NCBI GenBank assembly: GCA_947561395.2
Contig: OX387183.1
Span: 41,894,901 to 41,958,900, forward strand
DNA length: 64,000 bases
DNA from: Buxus sempervirens
Taxonomy: Eukaryota > Streptophyta > Magnoliopsida > Buxales > Buxaceae
Reading direction: 5' to 3'
Every line of letters begins with the position of its first letter. Positions within the stretch are counted from its first letter, which is position 1. The translations under genes and the position numbers were made by a program. The notes under the pieces were generated by a model. That model did not search any database, was not told the DNA's origin, and worked only from the letters and a program-made list of their open reading frames with translations. Below, one piece after another: positions 1 through 12,670 of this stretch.

Positions 1-521
1 AGGCAAAAATAACGAACCTAATGATGATTACCACCCTGAGGATTATTATTATCCTGGATAGGGTTGGGTAGCACCTTTTTGTAGTCGTCTATTTTTTGAA
101 TCTTGTATAAATTGTGTATAAAGAGAGAGAGAGAGAGAGACTGAGGGTATGAAACATAGTAAGACTTTATTTTAGATTTGTGTGTATTGATGGTTTGGCA
201 TTTTGGAATGGATGTATTTGTTTATCTTGTGATTATCAGGTATTGGGGGCTTAGCCCAGTCTTATAAATACAGGGGTTATATAGCCGTTTTTTCTGAAAA
301 TTCTAGGATTATATTAACTTAGGTTTATTTTTGTCTTGATTTGAGAGTTGTGTTAATGTAATGTATTTTGTATCCAGTTAGTGATGTAGTTGTCTTTGGT
401 GTGGTCGAATGTTGTTCATTTCATGCTCTCTGTCATTCTGATATATCGATCTTGGTTGAAAAAGATAACCCTTGGAGATGAGTTACGGTTATGCTACGTA
501 ACTCGGATCCGGGGCGTTACA
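1..521 (+). mobile_element. 3' part of a Del/Tekay-like LTR
   Basis: The stretch ends with GGATCCGGGGCGTTACA at 505-521, a typical Ty3/gypsy LTR 3' terminus, and this end resembles the reverse complement of the solo LTR at 42316-44756. An earlier part (gattaccaccctgagga..., about 26-60) also resembles a segment of that LTR. The 5' part lies outside the window. No coding capacity is seen. The family assignment is inference. Confidence 0.45.
122..140. repeat. (GA)n microsatellite
   Basis: An uninterrupted run of about nine AG dinucleotides inside the LTR fragment. Confidence 0.8.
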
Positions 522-834
522 CATATAATTGCTTTAGGAAGGTTTAATCAAGCCTTAGTGAGCTCTAGTTTCATAAGAAAATCATTCGTTTAAGAAAAAC
601 TCGTATTCTGGAAAAACAGTATTTAATGTACAAATGTTGAATCAAGCGTTGAGCATCGCATGCAAACATTGTTTGACGCATGCAGAATATATGTGAAAGT
701 TGGGCAAAACCTGATCAACGTACGCACATTGATCAGGCGTTGGAGCAAAGTAATGCTATTGAATTTGTTTTCATTCTCTTAAGTAAACATTCCGTGGAAT
801 TATAGGTGTACAACACCCTTATTTCCTTGAATAA
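522..834. other. unassigned intergenic sequence
   Basis: AT-rich sequence with no credible reading frame. It contains short related motifs (gcatgcaaacattg, gacgcatgcagaata, gatcaacgtacgcacattgatc) that look like eroded palindromic LTR subrepeats. I cannot assign it to a family. Confidence 0.4.
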
Positions 835-1320
835 TGTCATGAGATTTTACATTTCCATTTACTTAAGTCTTTACATGTAAATAAGATTTTACCCCAATTT
901 GGAACCATTAAAAATACTTTCAAGACTCAATTCTTTACCAATAAAAAATCAACTTAATTTCAAATTTATGCCTAAAATCTAGTTTTGCCCTATTTTTTTT
1001 TTTAGGAAAACCCACTTCTTGGGTTTGATGCCCAAATGGATGATTTGGAAGCCCATAAAATTCTAGAAAAATAATCAGCACTTCATTAGATTACAGTTAA
1101 AATTTTGGTTTGAAACTCTTAGTAAATTTGACTAGAAAAATCTATATATTCAAAAAGTCAACTTTTTTAACCATAGAATATTTTTCAAAGTCAAAAACTT
1201 TTTGTCTTGGAATCCATTGATTTTTGGTCTGAAAAGTTTATTATACTTTCTAAGGCTTTTCAACCAGAAACAATTGAGTTTTCTGAACCTTTGGATATTT
1301 AAATGTAGCATTTAAGTGTT
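835..1320 (-). mobile_element. fragment of a Tat-family LTR (U3 part), related to the solo LTR at 7966-10252
   Basis: Runs of similarity (catttacttaag...ttacatgtaaataag, then ccattaaaaata...tcaagac) match 9780-9900 of the solo LTR in the same orientation. Both ends are eroded and no terminus is visible. Confidence 0.45.
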
Positions 1321-2620
1321 TTCACAAACATTGTATAATGTCTCCTTGAGGGAGCATGATTTATCATGTGGACACTAATTGAGCATTGCCATGATGGCCT
1401 GAGTTTGCTATCCTCCATGATTGAGTGGAATTGGTTATGATGACCCATGATTATAGAATTCAGTAAAATTGTTTATGAGTTTTGGTTTTGCTTATCTATT
1501 GGGCTTAGCTTGCCTTGGATCCATTGATTAAGCTTGGTAGTGTAATTTTATAGCCATGAGTGTTGTCACAGTTGGTGTAGAGCAGCACCGGAACCCTGAG
1601 TAGGCCAGTGTTATTAGTGCCGAAACCTTGAGTAGGCCGGCATTGGATGACGACACCCTGAGTAGGCCGTCATTTCAGTATCCGAAACCCTGAGTAGGCT
1701 GGATTATATACATGGAGGCGTGAATTTGGCTATGTCATGGTTATTACTCAACTAAAGTAAATCATAGATCACTAGTCTATGTTGACACATAGTTTAACTT
1801 GAGATATATCTTGATTTGTTTGGTCAGATTGGTTTCATTGGCACATGCTTCTTCATTAAGTTCAGTTTTATTGCTTTATACATGATTTGGTATCGATATT
1901 GATTAAGCTCATTAATCTTGGCATGGTTTTGGAACTGTGATTAAGTGTTTTATCTTGCATGTTTTACTTGTTAGGATATTCGTATCTCATACTGGATTTG
2001 TTTTGTTTTTAGCTATTCTTGGAGAGGATACGACTATAGAGATAGAGTTGGAGGATCCATATAGATAGGAGGACTATTTATTCAGTAGGTTTAGTTTGTT
2101 ATTGATCTACATTGACAATTGAACTTGTAAACAATTGAAGTTTTGAGGGTATCAGAACTTGTTATAATTGTTTCATAATATTGACTTGTGAGATTGATTT
2201 AGATTTTACCCACACTTAAATAGAAAGTTTAAACTTCCACACTCTGATAATAATACTCGTGATTGTATTTGTGAGTTTGTATGAACATTTGGGCCCATGC
2301 ATAACACTCTAGAGACGAGTTTATATCTTTAATCAACAAGCTAGATCCGGCGCATTAAAAGTCTGGTAATGTGAGTGCAACAAGGGCCTCAACCATCGAC
2401 TCAGCAACCGTTAACTCTTCTGTTGTAGTCAAAAGAATGAGGTCAGGGTAGATTAGCCATGATAGGTAAACCATGGCTAGAATGAGAGATGGGAGATATT
2501 CAAGTGATTTTCATGTGTACTAAGTCAGAGGGATCTTTGAATTGGTTCGTTTTGACATTTACCTCCCCTTTAGAAGTTATTATATTATTAAGTGAAAATG
2601 ATAAATTTCTTTAGTATTGT
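1321..2620 (+). mobile_element. degenerate LTR-like debris
   Basis: Non-coding sequence resembling Del/Tekay-type LTRs: a four-copy ccctgagtaggccgg repeat, a segment rich in gaggatacgactatagagat-like words, and an eroded end near 2339-2359 (ctagatccggcgcatta). No boundaries or target duplications could be fixed. Confidence 0.35.
1585..1705. repeat. tandem repeat, four units of about 38 bp
   Basis: The core ccctgagtaggccgg recurs with variation at about 1595, 1630, 1668 and 1688, separated by similar g/c-rich spacers (gcaccgg, gtgccg, gacgac, tatccg). This kind of short array is common in Del/Tekay LTRs. Confidence 0.65.
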
Positions 2621-4213
2621 TGATTGCCAATTTAGACACTACCACAAGTATATGAGTCGTGACAAGTATAATAGGGCAAACACGGTATCTTATCCACAAA
2701 GAGGAGATTCAAATATCAATTAATCAAATTTCCTATATTATTTAGACAATTCTAAATTTAAGTGACAAGTTACCTAAATGATAAAAAAAACAAATTACTA
2801 AACTCAAAAGTAAGAAATCAGATATGAACGAGTTCTAAGATTTGGATTTCATCAATTGGACTCTTTTAATGAATTTATATATGATTGCTTGCATCCATTC
2901 TTTGTTAATTAACATGACTGAATTCCCATGTGCATGTGTTATCCTCTTTCAAGGTATAACGTCCATACCTATATTAATCCTACGTCTACTTTCGTGATCA
3001 TAGGAATTAAAATAAGTTCATTAAGATCAGGGGAAATCTTAATTGAGAGTCACAAGAGTGTGTGATTATTTCTAAACTACACTACCCAGGTTTGATGAAT
3101 TCACCAACTAATGTTGAATTTCCACTTTCGCTCCATCATTCAATACCATATAAATGCAAGCAATGGCCAATTAATTGCAAGAATAAAATCCGAATCCATC
3201 AAATTTAATTAATAAAGAATGTATCACAATTTCATATGCAAATTAAAATAAAAAAAATCCAACGATTACATCCAAACCCTAGAACAAGAAAACTAGCCAC
3301 TCATGTCTAACAAAATAATCCAATAACCATTAAAATACAAATCCAACATCAAAGTTCTACAATCCAAATATCAAAACAATAAAAGAAAAAGAATAAGAAA
3401 GAGATGAACTCTTTTCTGTAGAAGCCGATTCTTGTTGCAGAAATCGTCCTTCTTCTTCCTCTTCTTCAAAATCCTTGTGCTCCAGTCTCTCCCTCTCCAA
3501 AGTCCAATCTCCCTAGCCAAAAAAACGTCCTCTCCACTTTTCACTTCTTTCCATAAGGCCAAATCTTCCAATCAAAGCACTTTCCATATCTTGAGACCCA
3601 CTAACTTAGAAAGTTTCTTCATGCAACTTGTAATTGATTTTAATGCATATAAACAAGCTCCATTGAAGTGGGGCCCTTCACGAAAGTTTTAGGAAAACTT
3701 CTTAACTTTCCAAAGCACATAAGCTTGCAATTTTTCGAGTTCTACAACTCCAGATACGGGCCAAATACAAAAACGGGTCTGGGTCGTAACTGTTTTATGG
3801 ATAGATTCAGGCCTCTCTGTTCTTACTAATTTTCGGCACTCAAGATGGCAGAACTGGATCTTGGGCTCTTATGAAAGTTGTAGGTCTTTATCTTAGCTTT
3901 CCAACAAGCTAAAGAACATCTGAAACCGAGGTCTGTAGCTCTGGTTATAGCCCAAATACTGAATAGTACTTTGTATTGACTAGGTCAACCCAACTAAAGT
4001 TTTGTTCATGGCACTAGCTTGAATTCAACCTTTTCCTCAGCCCAAATTTAGCTTGAATCATTAATTAAAGACCTATAAAATAACAAGAATTCCCAAAAAT
4101 TAAATAAATGTAAAAGACACACGAAATTGTAATTAAATATCCTAATAAACCTACAAAATACCCTAAAATCACAAAATATGACTAAAAGATGTTTTAAATA
4201 ATTTCCCACATCA
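2621..4213 (-). repeat. Athila 3' LTR (minus orientation)
   Basis: Aligns along its whole length with 16089-17682. It opens with tgattgccaat at 2621 and closes with cccacatca at 4213. The short frames inside are also mirrored in the other LTR and look like shadows. Confidence 0.9.
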
Positions 4214-5536
4214 AATACCCCCAAACTTGAATGTTTGTTTGTCCTCAAGCAAAATAGAACCATAAGCAACAAGAACAATGACCATAATCAGGCTCAACGT
4301 ATCACACTCAAAGTAGCTATCATGCAAACATTGAATCTTCAAATTAGTACACAACAATATCAAATAAAAAAAAACTAAGCATGCTTACATCTCTAACTCA
4401 AATATCCATATATAATTCTAAACTTAATCATGTTTATCATGCAAACCGACACAATTGACTTATGTAGCAAACTCACCATGTGATCATCCATTCTCTCCAA
4501 TACAAACAAGATAGCAACACTAGAGAGCTTTTTCTTTTTCTCATTCTTTTTTTGATTCACTTGCCTTTTTATGCGAATGCAAACATTTGTGATGCATACA
4601 CCCGGTTACTCAGCTAGTGACATACCTTTTTTTTTTTTTTTTATATCTTTAAGTTGTCACTTATCTTTTGACGCGAATACAAACATTTGTGATGAATGTA
4701 CCCGGTTACTCAACAAGTTACACACCTAAAGTGCTTTTGCATACTCATATTTCAAGATGCCTTTTGATGTAAAGGTAAACATTGGTGATGCATACCTCTA
4801 GTTACTAAGCACTCAAAACATTGGAGTAGATAGAATTCATTTGCACACAAATATCCCTTTCTTTTTTCTTTTTTCACAAACTCTCTATTCATGCTCAACT
4901 AGTTGCTTCAACCCTATTTAAGGCTAGATCAAAGGGGATAATCACAAGAAAAGCAATCACACTCATCTTTCATGCATAGTCACACAACTTACACAACTTT
5001 GCAAAGAATTATATACTTCAATCATCCTAAAGAAAACCAACATGCTTAATCTTACTTTATAAGATATTACCTATCCTAAAAAAAAGAATGCAATGCTTAA
5101 ACACAATAAAGAACCCAAAAGTGTAATGTTGATCCTAACTACGTCTCATAGATTCATTTCACCTTATTCTTTCACATAAAAAAAAATTATGATTTGGGAA
5201 GACATGAATATGATTACCAGAATAAACATGACAATGCATAATCAACTATCCTCTCCCCCAAACTAAATTTTCACAATGTCCTCAATGTGAAAGAAAAGAG
5301 AAAAGTAAACTAATGAATTTCCCGTTGAAGTGAACACCATCTAGTTCCTTGCTTGATTTCCTTGAACCTACACAGCAAAACCAAAAGAAAAGTTCCTAGC
5401 CATATTTATTCAAAAAATTAAATAAAAAAAAACTTACTAAAACAAATAACAAAAGACAACAAAAAGAACACAATTTAAAGCTTGGGTTTCCTTCCAAGAA
5501 GCGCTTATTTATAGTCATAGCTTGACTTCTTCACCA
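4214..5536 (-). other. Athila 3' untranslated region
   Basis: Sequence between the end of integrase and the 3' LTR. On the minus strand the PPT-like gtttgggggtatt directly abuts the LTR. The rest is AT-rich with no open frame of note. This lineage sometimes carries an env-like frame here; none is recognisable. Confidence 0.6.
4560..4815. repeat. three diverged copies of a ~110-bp direct repeat
   Basis: The phrase acaaacatttgtgatgcata followed by cccggttact recurs at about 4577, 4680 and 4765 with increasing divergence, each preceded by a cttttgatgcg-like word. It lies in the Athila 3' untranslated region. Confidence 0.6.
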
Positions 5537-6660
5537 TCAACCATAGGTAGGATTTTTCAAGGAGTAAACCACTCCTTTGGGGACCACATTACCAGCAAAA
5601 TAAAGCTTCAAACGCTGCCCATTAACCTTGAATGCTCCATTAGCCTCACTATGCACCTCAACTGCACCATATGAATACAATTTTGTTACTGTGAATGGAC
5701 CAGACCACCTAGACCGAAGCTTGCCTAGAAATAATTTGAGTCTTGAGTTGAAGAGTAACACTTGCTGCCCAATTTCAAAGTTTCTAATCTGTATATGCTT
5801 ATCATGCCAATGCTTAGTCTTTTCCTTGTAAATCCTAGCATTCTCATAAGCACTCAACCTAAACTCCTCCAACTCACTCAACTGTAACAATCTCTTTTCT
5901 CCAGTAGCTTTGAAGTCCATATTTAATTCCTTAATTGCCTAATAAGCCCTATGCTCCAATTCAACTGGTAAATGACAAGATTTTCTGAAGACAAGCCTGT
6001 AAGGAGACATTCCCAAAGGTGTCTTAAAAGCTGTCCATAAGCCCAAAGTGCATCATCCAACTTAATTGCCCAATCCTTCCTTGAGTTGTTCACTATTTTT
6101 TCCAAAATCTATTTCAACTCTCTATTTGCAAGTTCCACTTGCCCATTTGTTTGAGGATGATAAGCAAGTGCCACTTTATGTGTAATCCCATATTTTTTCA
6201 ACAAAGCTTCAAATGACCGGTTACAAAAGTGGGAACCTTCATCACTAACAATGGCTCTTGGCACTCCAAATCAGGAAAATATTCTCTTCTTCACAAATCT
6301 CATCACAACCTTAGAATCATTAGTCTGAGTTGCAGTAGCTTCAACCCATTTAGACACATAATCCACTGCTACCAAAATGTATTGATTGTTGAAGGAAGAA
6401 GGAAATGGGCCCATAAAATCAATTCCCCACAAATCAAACAATTCAACCTCCAAGATGTTGTTCAAAGGCATCTCATTTCTTTTGAAAATGTTGCCAACTC
6501 TTTGGCATCTGTCACACATGCTCACAAACTGTCTAGCATCTTGATACATGGTAGGCCAGTAAAAACCAAATTGCCATACCTTTGCAACTGTCTTGGAGGT
6601 ACTGAAATATCCACCACACTCTAGGGAATGACAATGGTTAAGAATATCCTAAAACTCATC
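5537..6660 (-). pseudogene. Athila integrase region, broken
   Basis: Minus-strand reading gives integrase pieces in three blocks. 6549-6271 has the zinc-binding end (CDRCQR) and the first catalytic Asp ([12 protein letters not shown]). 6105-5923 has remnants around the catalytic core end. 5920-5537 has the C-terminal part ([16 protein letters not shown]), typical of Ty3/gypsy integrase C-termini. Stops and frameshifts separate the blocks, so no functional integrase is made. Confidence 0.85.
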
Positions 6661-7965
6661 CTAGGGTATACATCTTCTAATCATCCCATCTGCACAATGT
6701 TTATAAAGTAGTGGTTCTTCCCAAAAATAATGCTTGACATCCCAAAAGAATTTCTTTTTCTGCTGATAACTCAAATCAGGGGGAAGAATGCCACTCACCA
6801 AATAATTAACCAAATCTGCATACCATGGAATGATTGACACTGCAAACAACTGCTCATCTGGAAAGCTTTCATTAATGGGGACTTGTTCTGCTCTTGACTG
6901 CCCTTCTAATCTAGACAAGTGATCTGCCACCAAGTTCTCCATGCCTTTCTTGTCTCGAATTTCAAGATCAAACTCTTGAAGCAATAGCACCCATCGAATC
7001 AGATGTGGTTTGACATCTTTCTTTTGCAGCAGATATTTGATTGCTGAATGTTCTGTATACATGATCACCTTGGAACCTACAAGGTAAGAATGAAACTTGT
7101 CAAAAGCAAACACAACAGCCAACAATTCTTTTTTAGTAGTTGCATAATTCAACTGTGCATTATTTAAGACTCTACTAGCATAGTAAATAGCATGCAACTT
7201 CCTATCTTTTCTCTGCCCAGGAACAGCTCCCAAAGCAAAATCATTAGCATCATACATCAACTCAAAAGGTAAAGTCCAATCTGGGCTGCCATAATTGGTG
7301 CTGACACCAACTCGTGCTTCAACCTGTTGAAAGCATGCAAACAGGTACAATCAAAATTAAACACATCTTTATTCCACAGATTACAAAGAGGTTTAGAGAT
7401 TTTAGAAAAATCTTTGATAAAACGCCGGTAGAACCCTGCATAACAAAGGAAACTTTTAACTCCCTTTACATTGGTAGGTGGTGGCAGTTTTTCAATAACT
7501 TATATCTTTTCTCGATCCACCTCAATACCTCTTTTTGACACTTTGTGGCCTAAAACAATACCTTCCTATACCATGAAGTGACATTTTTCCCAATTCAATA
7601 CCAGATTGGTCTCCTCACAACGCTGTAAAACTAGAGATAAGTTATTTAAACAGCTATCAAAAGAAGATCCAAAAACAGAAAAAAGCATCCATGAAAATCT
7701 CCATGATCTTCTCAACAAAATCAGAAAAAATAGCCATCATGCAACGCTGGAATGTAGCAAGTGCATTGCACAAACCAAAAGGCATCCTACAGAATGCAAA
7801 AGTACCATATGGACAAGTAAAAGTGGTCTTTTCTTGGTCTTCTGGGGAGATAGGAATCTGTTTATACCCTGAATAACCATCTAGAAAACAATAATAGTCA
7901 TACCCAACAAGTCTCTCAAGTACTTGATCAAGAAAAGGTAAAGGGAAATGATCCTTATGGGTAGC
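6661..7965 (-). pseudogene. Athila reverse transcriptase (3' half) and RNase H, broken
   Basis: Starting at the edge of the nested LTR (7965), the minus strand resumes RT exactly where 12671 left off (KDHFPLPF, then YYCFLDGYSGY). It runs through a degraded palm region to RNase H at 7350-6661 ([34 protein letters not shown]). The YxDD box is degraded (about 7700) and frames shift several times. The block is the 3' half of a gene cut by the LTR insertion. Confidence 0.85.
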
Positions 7966-9426
7966 TGTGAGATATGGAAAATCAATCTAGTGACTTCCTA
8001 TCATCACACGGGATTCGTAAAATGGAGGATTTGCCATCATTCAATTTTTAGGTGTGAATGGACACCAAAAATCATCAAATAAAGTAAAAAAGGCAAAAAA
8101 TGCAAAATTAGAGTAAAAATAACTCTAATAAAAATTAAACCAGAGATGGGTAAGGGGATTAGATTATGAACAGGGGAAGGTATTAGGCACCCCTATTCAT
8201 CTACACAAGGTGGTTGCCAAGTGTTTGTTTATACTATAAAAATGCTTGCTAATAAAATCAACACAAAAGTAAAAGAAAAAAAAGAATGTATGGCTTATTT
8301 CCATGTGAATGATCCAATTAATTTTGAATCTTTCTTATGAAAACAAAAGCCATTTCTTGGGCTTCATAATTGACTGAAATTAATATAAAGAAAACAAATC
8401 TAAATTAAAAACTTAAAAAATCTAGCTTTAAGTTAAATCCTTGAAATCTAGGAATAATAAAAAAAATATTATTTTTACAAAATATTGAAGAATTGAATCT
8501 GAACAATCTAGGGCATAGATCTAGCCCATATTTCTCATTAATAAAAAAAATCTAAACCAAATACACCCACATTGATGAAAAATATCAAAAGGGGAGAGCT
8601 TAGACCGTAGGGTCTTCTCTCAAAAACAAAAAATAACTCAAAAAGCCACTTCATGAAACCCTAGAGATTACTGGAAGGCTTCTAATCCCAGATCTACCAT
8701 ATGGACAATGGCGGATCCAAGATCTTAGCCCAAATGACTAAAAACATCAAAAAACATAAAAATGGAGAAAACAATGTGAAAAATCGAAATATATGAAGAA
8801 AATGAGATCTAATGCTATGAACAGCATACATATGTAGTATTCCTCTATATTTCATCAATAAATCATCATACAATCCAAACAAAACATTAAAACTACACAG
8901 TTCTAAGATTACAATGTATGGGGGTTTGCCCTACGAATCCACCTGTCTCCCTTTCCCCTAGCTCTTTCTTCATGTTTTACAGCTATAGAGTAGTCTTGAG
9001 GTACGCAGAAGTAGGTTTGGGTAACAATCACACATAGGCCTTATTCTACAGAAGAAAGGAGAAGACAGAGTAATCCTAGAATTAAAAGTAAAGAAAAGAA
9101 GAGAAGAGAAATACCTGGATTTTTGAAAGTAGAGAAGCAGGGGTTCCCTTCTTCACTTGGAGCTCTTTAATCTCCACTTTCTGGCCATTTGCTTGAGGGG
9201 AGGCCCTCTATTTATAGGCAAGAATTAGGGCAAACTCAAGGGAAATGAAGCCCTAATGGTAGACACAAAAATGTGTCTAGAACCCTTCAACTTAACCCTA
9301 AAGTATGGACTTGGAAGAATATGCTAAATTTTGGAGGTTAAATTTGGGAATCCCCGCTTCTCAGACAATGGTAAAATAGGAAAAAAGTGAAAACTCTCAG
9401 GATTTTCCGATTTGGAGCAAAACATT

Positions 9427-9645
9427 AGTATCCGACAACTCAGGTTGGATACAAACAAAAACCTTTGTATCCGAAATAATATTTCGAATACAAAGAAAAA
9501 GGCTTGTATCCGAAATATAATTTCGGATACAAAGACAAATGCTTGTATCCAAAATATAATTTTGGATACAAAGAAAAATGCTTGTATCCGAACTATAATT
9601 TCGGATATAAAGAAAAATGCTTTTATCCGAACTTTAATTTCGGTT
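9427..9645. repeat. six-unit palindromic tandem repeat in the LTR U3 (39-bp period)
   Basis: Units begin tgtatccgaa and continue ...ttcggataca, so each has self-complementary arms GTATCCGAAAT / ATTTCGGATAC around a short AT centre, then an aaagaaaaatgct linker. Outer units are the most diverged. The array lies upstream (in LTR sense) of the TATA box. Confidence 0.85.
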
Positions 9646-9729
9646 CAGGGCAAAAATGACTCTCTGCACAGCTTCTGCATGGTACTGACCCTTACCTGCA
9701 CAGTGACCCTTACCTGCACAGGCAATACT

Positions 9730-9807
9730 TATTTACATGTAATATCATTTAAGTAAATGTCCTCGTATTTTTTAATCTCCATTTACTTAAGACATTACAT
9801 GTAAATA
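9730..9807. repeat. long inverted repeat (hairpin) in the LTR
   Basis: The arm TATTTACATGTAAT...AAGTAAATG (9730-9759) is followed after 20 nt by its near-perfect complement (9780-9807). It forms a stem of about 28 bp with few mismatches. Confidence 0.85.
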
Positions 9808-10252
9808 AGCAAACACCCCCCATTTGAATCCATTAAAAATAGTTCAAGACCCAAATTCCAAGTGAATAAAAAGTTAAATTTCCAGTTCAAGGCTAAATTT
9901 CGGTTTTTCAGGTTCACTAAAAAGATTCAACTTGTTAATACCAATGTATTTGTCAAGACTTAAAGGCTCAAAAATTCATTTATGCAATAACATTGCTAAA
10001 AACCTAATTACCGGGAAAAATTATCTTGAAATCTTGCCTTAAAGAATATTTCATTTTTTGGGATCAAAAGTCAACAAAATTCAACCGGAAAAAGTTTGAC
10101 TTTGTGCAAAAGATTGAATTTGGACCTTTTCCTTTGTGGTTTTGGATTCAAATGGGTTAAGGATCTCAAACCCAATGCCAAGAATTAAAATTTTCAATAA
10201 AATATTTCTATCCTTTAAGATTTATAAAAATCGTGCAATTTTGAGGTGTCTA

Positions 10253-12663
10253 TGTAGACACCCCAAATTGCACTTCAATATGAGAAAACAATCAAAATGA
10301 ATTTTAAATGTTTTATTTGAGTTTTGACATGTGTCAAAAACTCAAAAATACTCAAAAAAGGTGCTAACCGCACTGTATATACAGTTTTTCAGAATTTGGT
10401 CTTAACCGCCCTGTGTATACGGTTGCGACCGTGCATACAGCACTGTTGAAGTTCATGCTTCCTGCGTGAGCTGCCACGTGGCTTCTAGAAGCTTAGGCCG
10501 TTAGGCCACGTCGACAGCAATCATTAGGAACATAACTGAATTTGAACCACTCTGTATCTACGGTTGAGGTGACTTTGCATTGAAACCGCATACAAAGTGA
10601 CGGTTTGGCTTAAACTGCACTGTGTATATGGTTTTGCTTGTTTCGTGCATTTGCGAAAAGGCTCGATTTCTGAGCCTTATTTACGCATATTACCTCTCTC
10701 CTAGGGACTCAAACTCTCTGTTTTACCCTCCGAAACTTGCGAAATTACTCCAATTCAAGCCTTTAATGGGAATTGGAATAATCTAAAAGAGTTTTATGGC
10801 ATACCCTTGAGACATTCATACCCCTGGCTGTGCCTATAAATATTGGGGTCCTCCCCTTGAAAAGGTCTGATAATTTGAAGCTCTAAAGCTCTGGAAGAAG
10901 AAGGAAACTCTACCGGATTGCTGTCTCAAGTGTTCAAGCTACTCAAGGTAAAGCTCTAGTTCAGTTTCCAGTTTTTTCTTTACATTTCCACTCTCAACTT
11001 CTACCTTTTTGTAGTGTAAAGCCTTTGTGATTGTTTGCAAACCCAAACCACATCCAAAGTACCTAAAGCACCCTCTCTAGCCGTAAAACGTGAAGAGAGA
11101 GCTTGGGGAAACGGATGTTGGAATGGATCATCTAGGCCTAGAACCTACATATGATGAAGAGCACATATTGGTTGTTTTGCACCTAGGATTGCTTCTCTGA
11201 AATAATTGTGTTTTGAGTGTGGAGAAAACATCATGATCAATGCTCTCTATAGTATTTGATCTTTGTTCTCTCGTAGAAATATGGTTTTCAACACTTCCTC
11301 ACACATTTTTCACTATTTTCATCAAATGGGCTAGATCTTGGATTCTCCATGCTCAATATGGAAAATCTGAGATCCCAGGCCTTAGAATGAATTTTAGCAC
11401 TTCATGAGAATGTTTTGCATGATTTCAAGTTGTCTTGGTCGAATACACTTGCACTGGTTTTCCTTTTTATTCAATGTTATTCAAAACAGGACAGCATCTA
11501 TAACCTGTCTTAGAATGCTCATAACTTCATCATCCAGATGAATTTTTGAGTGATTCCAAAGACATGTCATAGATGGGACTGTCTAGTTTATATTTGGAAA
11601 TTTTCATCAATTTTTATGAAGCCAATTTTTGATACTATCTGTTCAAAGTCGGCAGGATAGTTCAGTCCAGATTGCTGAACTAGCCAATTTGATTGAGCAC
11701 CATTTGCTCATTTTTAATCCATTTCAAGTGATTTCTATCTCTGTATTTTCCTTGAAAAGTCTAGTTTCAGTGCCAATAGGTTTCATGAAATTTTGTTTTG
11801 TTTTGTGGCTTGTGTGCTTGATTGACTCAGAGTTGCTCTGTAACAGAGTTCTGGGTCAATCTGTGATCCTCAAGGCATGTTCAAGAAGTCACACAAGTCA
11901 CAAATGGATGGAGTTTGGTGTAACGCCTATTTCTTTTGAAAGATGGCACCAAATACTTCATCCATGCAAGTTTTTATGGATTTATATGGAGCCAAACTCA
12001 ACGAATAGAGTTTCAAAAATCGTTACTCGCCGCTCTTTCTGAGTTATAACAGCAGATTTCAATAGAGTATTTCTCTCTTGTTTTAAATCGGAATGAGCTG
12101 ATTTTTTTCCTGAATATTCTACTTCATTCCAGCTTTCAAATGGCCTTGGTTTCATTTTATTTGAATTTAAATCAATTGATTTATGATCAATCCAAGTTAT
12201 CAAGCTTTTATAATCTGATTTTTCCAGATTTGCCTTGGCTCGGTTTCCTTCAAGTTTTATTCCCAGTTTTATTCACTCATGAAGTTCTAGAAGTGATATG
12301 TCCATAAAGAGAGTCCAAATTTATTGGATTATTCATATGGAGGAATCACACACATGGTGCTTAATTTCAAGCACTACTTTGTTAATTTTAGCTAGCAAAC
12401 AATCTTTTAGCATGCAAAAGCATATGGCCACTGTCTTGTACGGATGAGCGGGGGTGCCCAAAACCTTCCCCTGCTCATAACCTATTCCCCTTACCTGATC
12501 TCTGGATTTACCTTTGAATTAGAGCTACTTTGGTTCTATTTGGCATTTATGATCCCTTTGGTGTCCATTCACGCCCTAACCTGAATGGTGGCGACTCTCT
12601 ATTTTTATCAATCCCTGCGTGATGATATCAGAAGTCATCTAGGTGACATTTCCATATCTCACA
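10253..12663 (+). mobile_element. solo LTR of a Tat-related family (plus), nested in the minus solo LTR
   Basis: Runs from TGTAGACACCCC at 10253 to ATATCTCACA at 12663 (2,411 bp) and is flanked by perfect 5-bp duplications GTCTA (10248-10252 and 12664-12668). It has a TATA-like cctataaatatt near 10832, the ctagccgtaaaacgtgaaga box near 11079, and the gtgtccattcacgcc and ggtggcgactct blocks near its end. It closely matches the split LTR at 17685-41605. U3 carries AACCG...CGGTT palindromic motifs (10366-10640). The reading frame at 11629-12042 lies wholly inside the LTR and shows no domain. Confidence 0.9.
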
Positions 12664-12670
12664 GTCTACA

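Larger units (their letters stand above)
7966..12670 (-). mobile_element. solo LTR of a Tat-related family (minus), itself interrupted
   Basis: On the minus strand the LTR starts TGTAGAC (12670-12664), is interrupted by another LTR, and resumes at 10252 with TAGACACC, running to a CTCACA end at 7966. Flanks GTAGC (7961-7965) and ATAGC (12671-12675) are a 5-bp target duplication with one change. Internal landmarks match the B1 LTR: a caccccaaattgca-like start, a CTATTTATAG promoter box near 9209, and the gtgtccattcacacc block near the end. Without the insertion the LTR is about 2.29 kb. No internal domain is present. Confidence 0.85.

Noticed and set aside
3371..3692. Small frames on both strands, also found at 16815-17190
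   Set aside because: Present because they lie in the paired Athila LTRs; no domain and no sign of use.
4214..5536. Athila env-like gene
   Set aside because: No frame, signal peptide or membrane segment could be supported between integrase and the 3' LTR.
11629..12203. Frames of 137 and 73 codons inside the plus solo LTR
   Set aside because: They lie wholly inside an LTR, are not conserved in the sister LTR at 17685, and show no domain.
7966..12670. A single large inverted-repeat (foldback) transposon
   Set aside because: The halves belong to related but distinct LTR subfamilies, and two independent 5-bp target duplications show nested solo LTRs.
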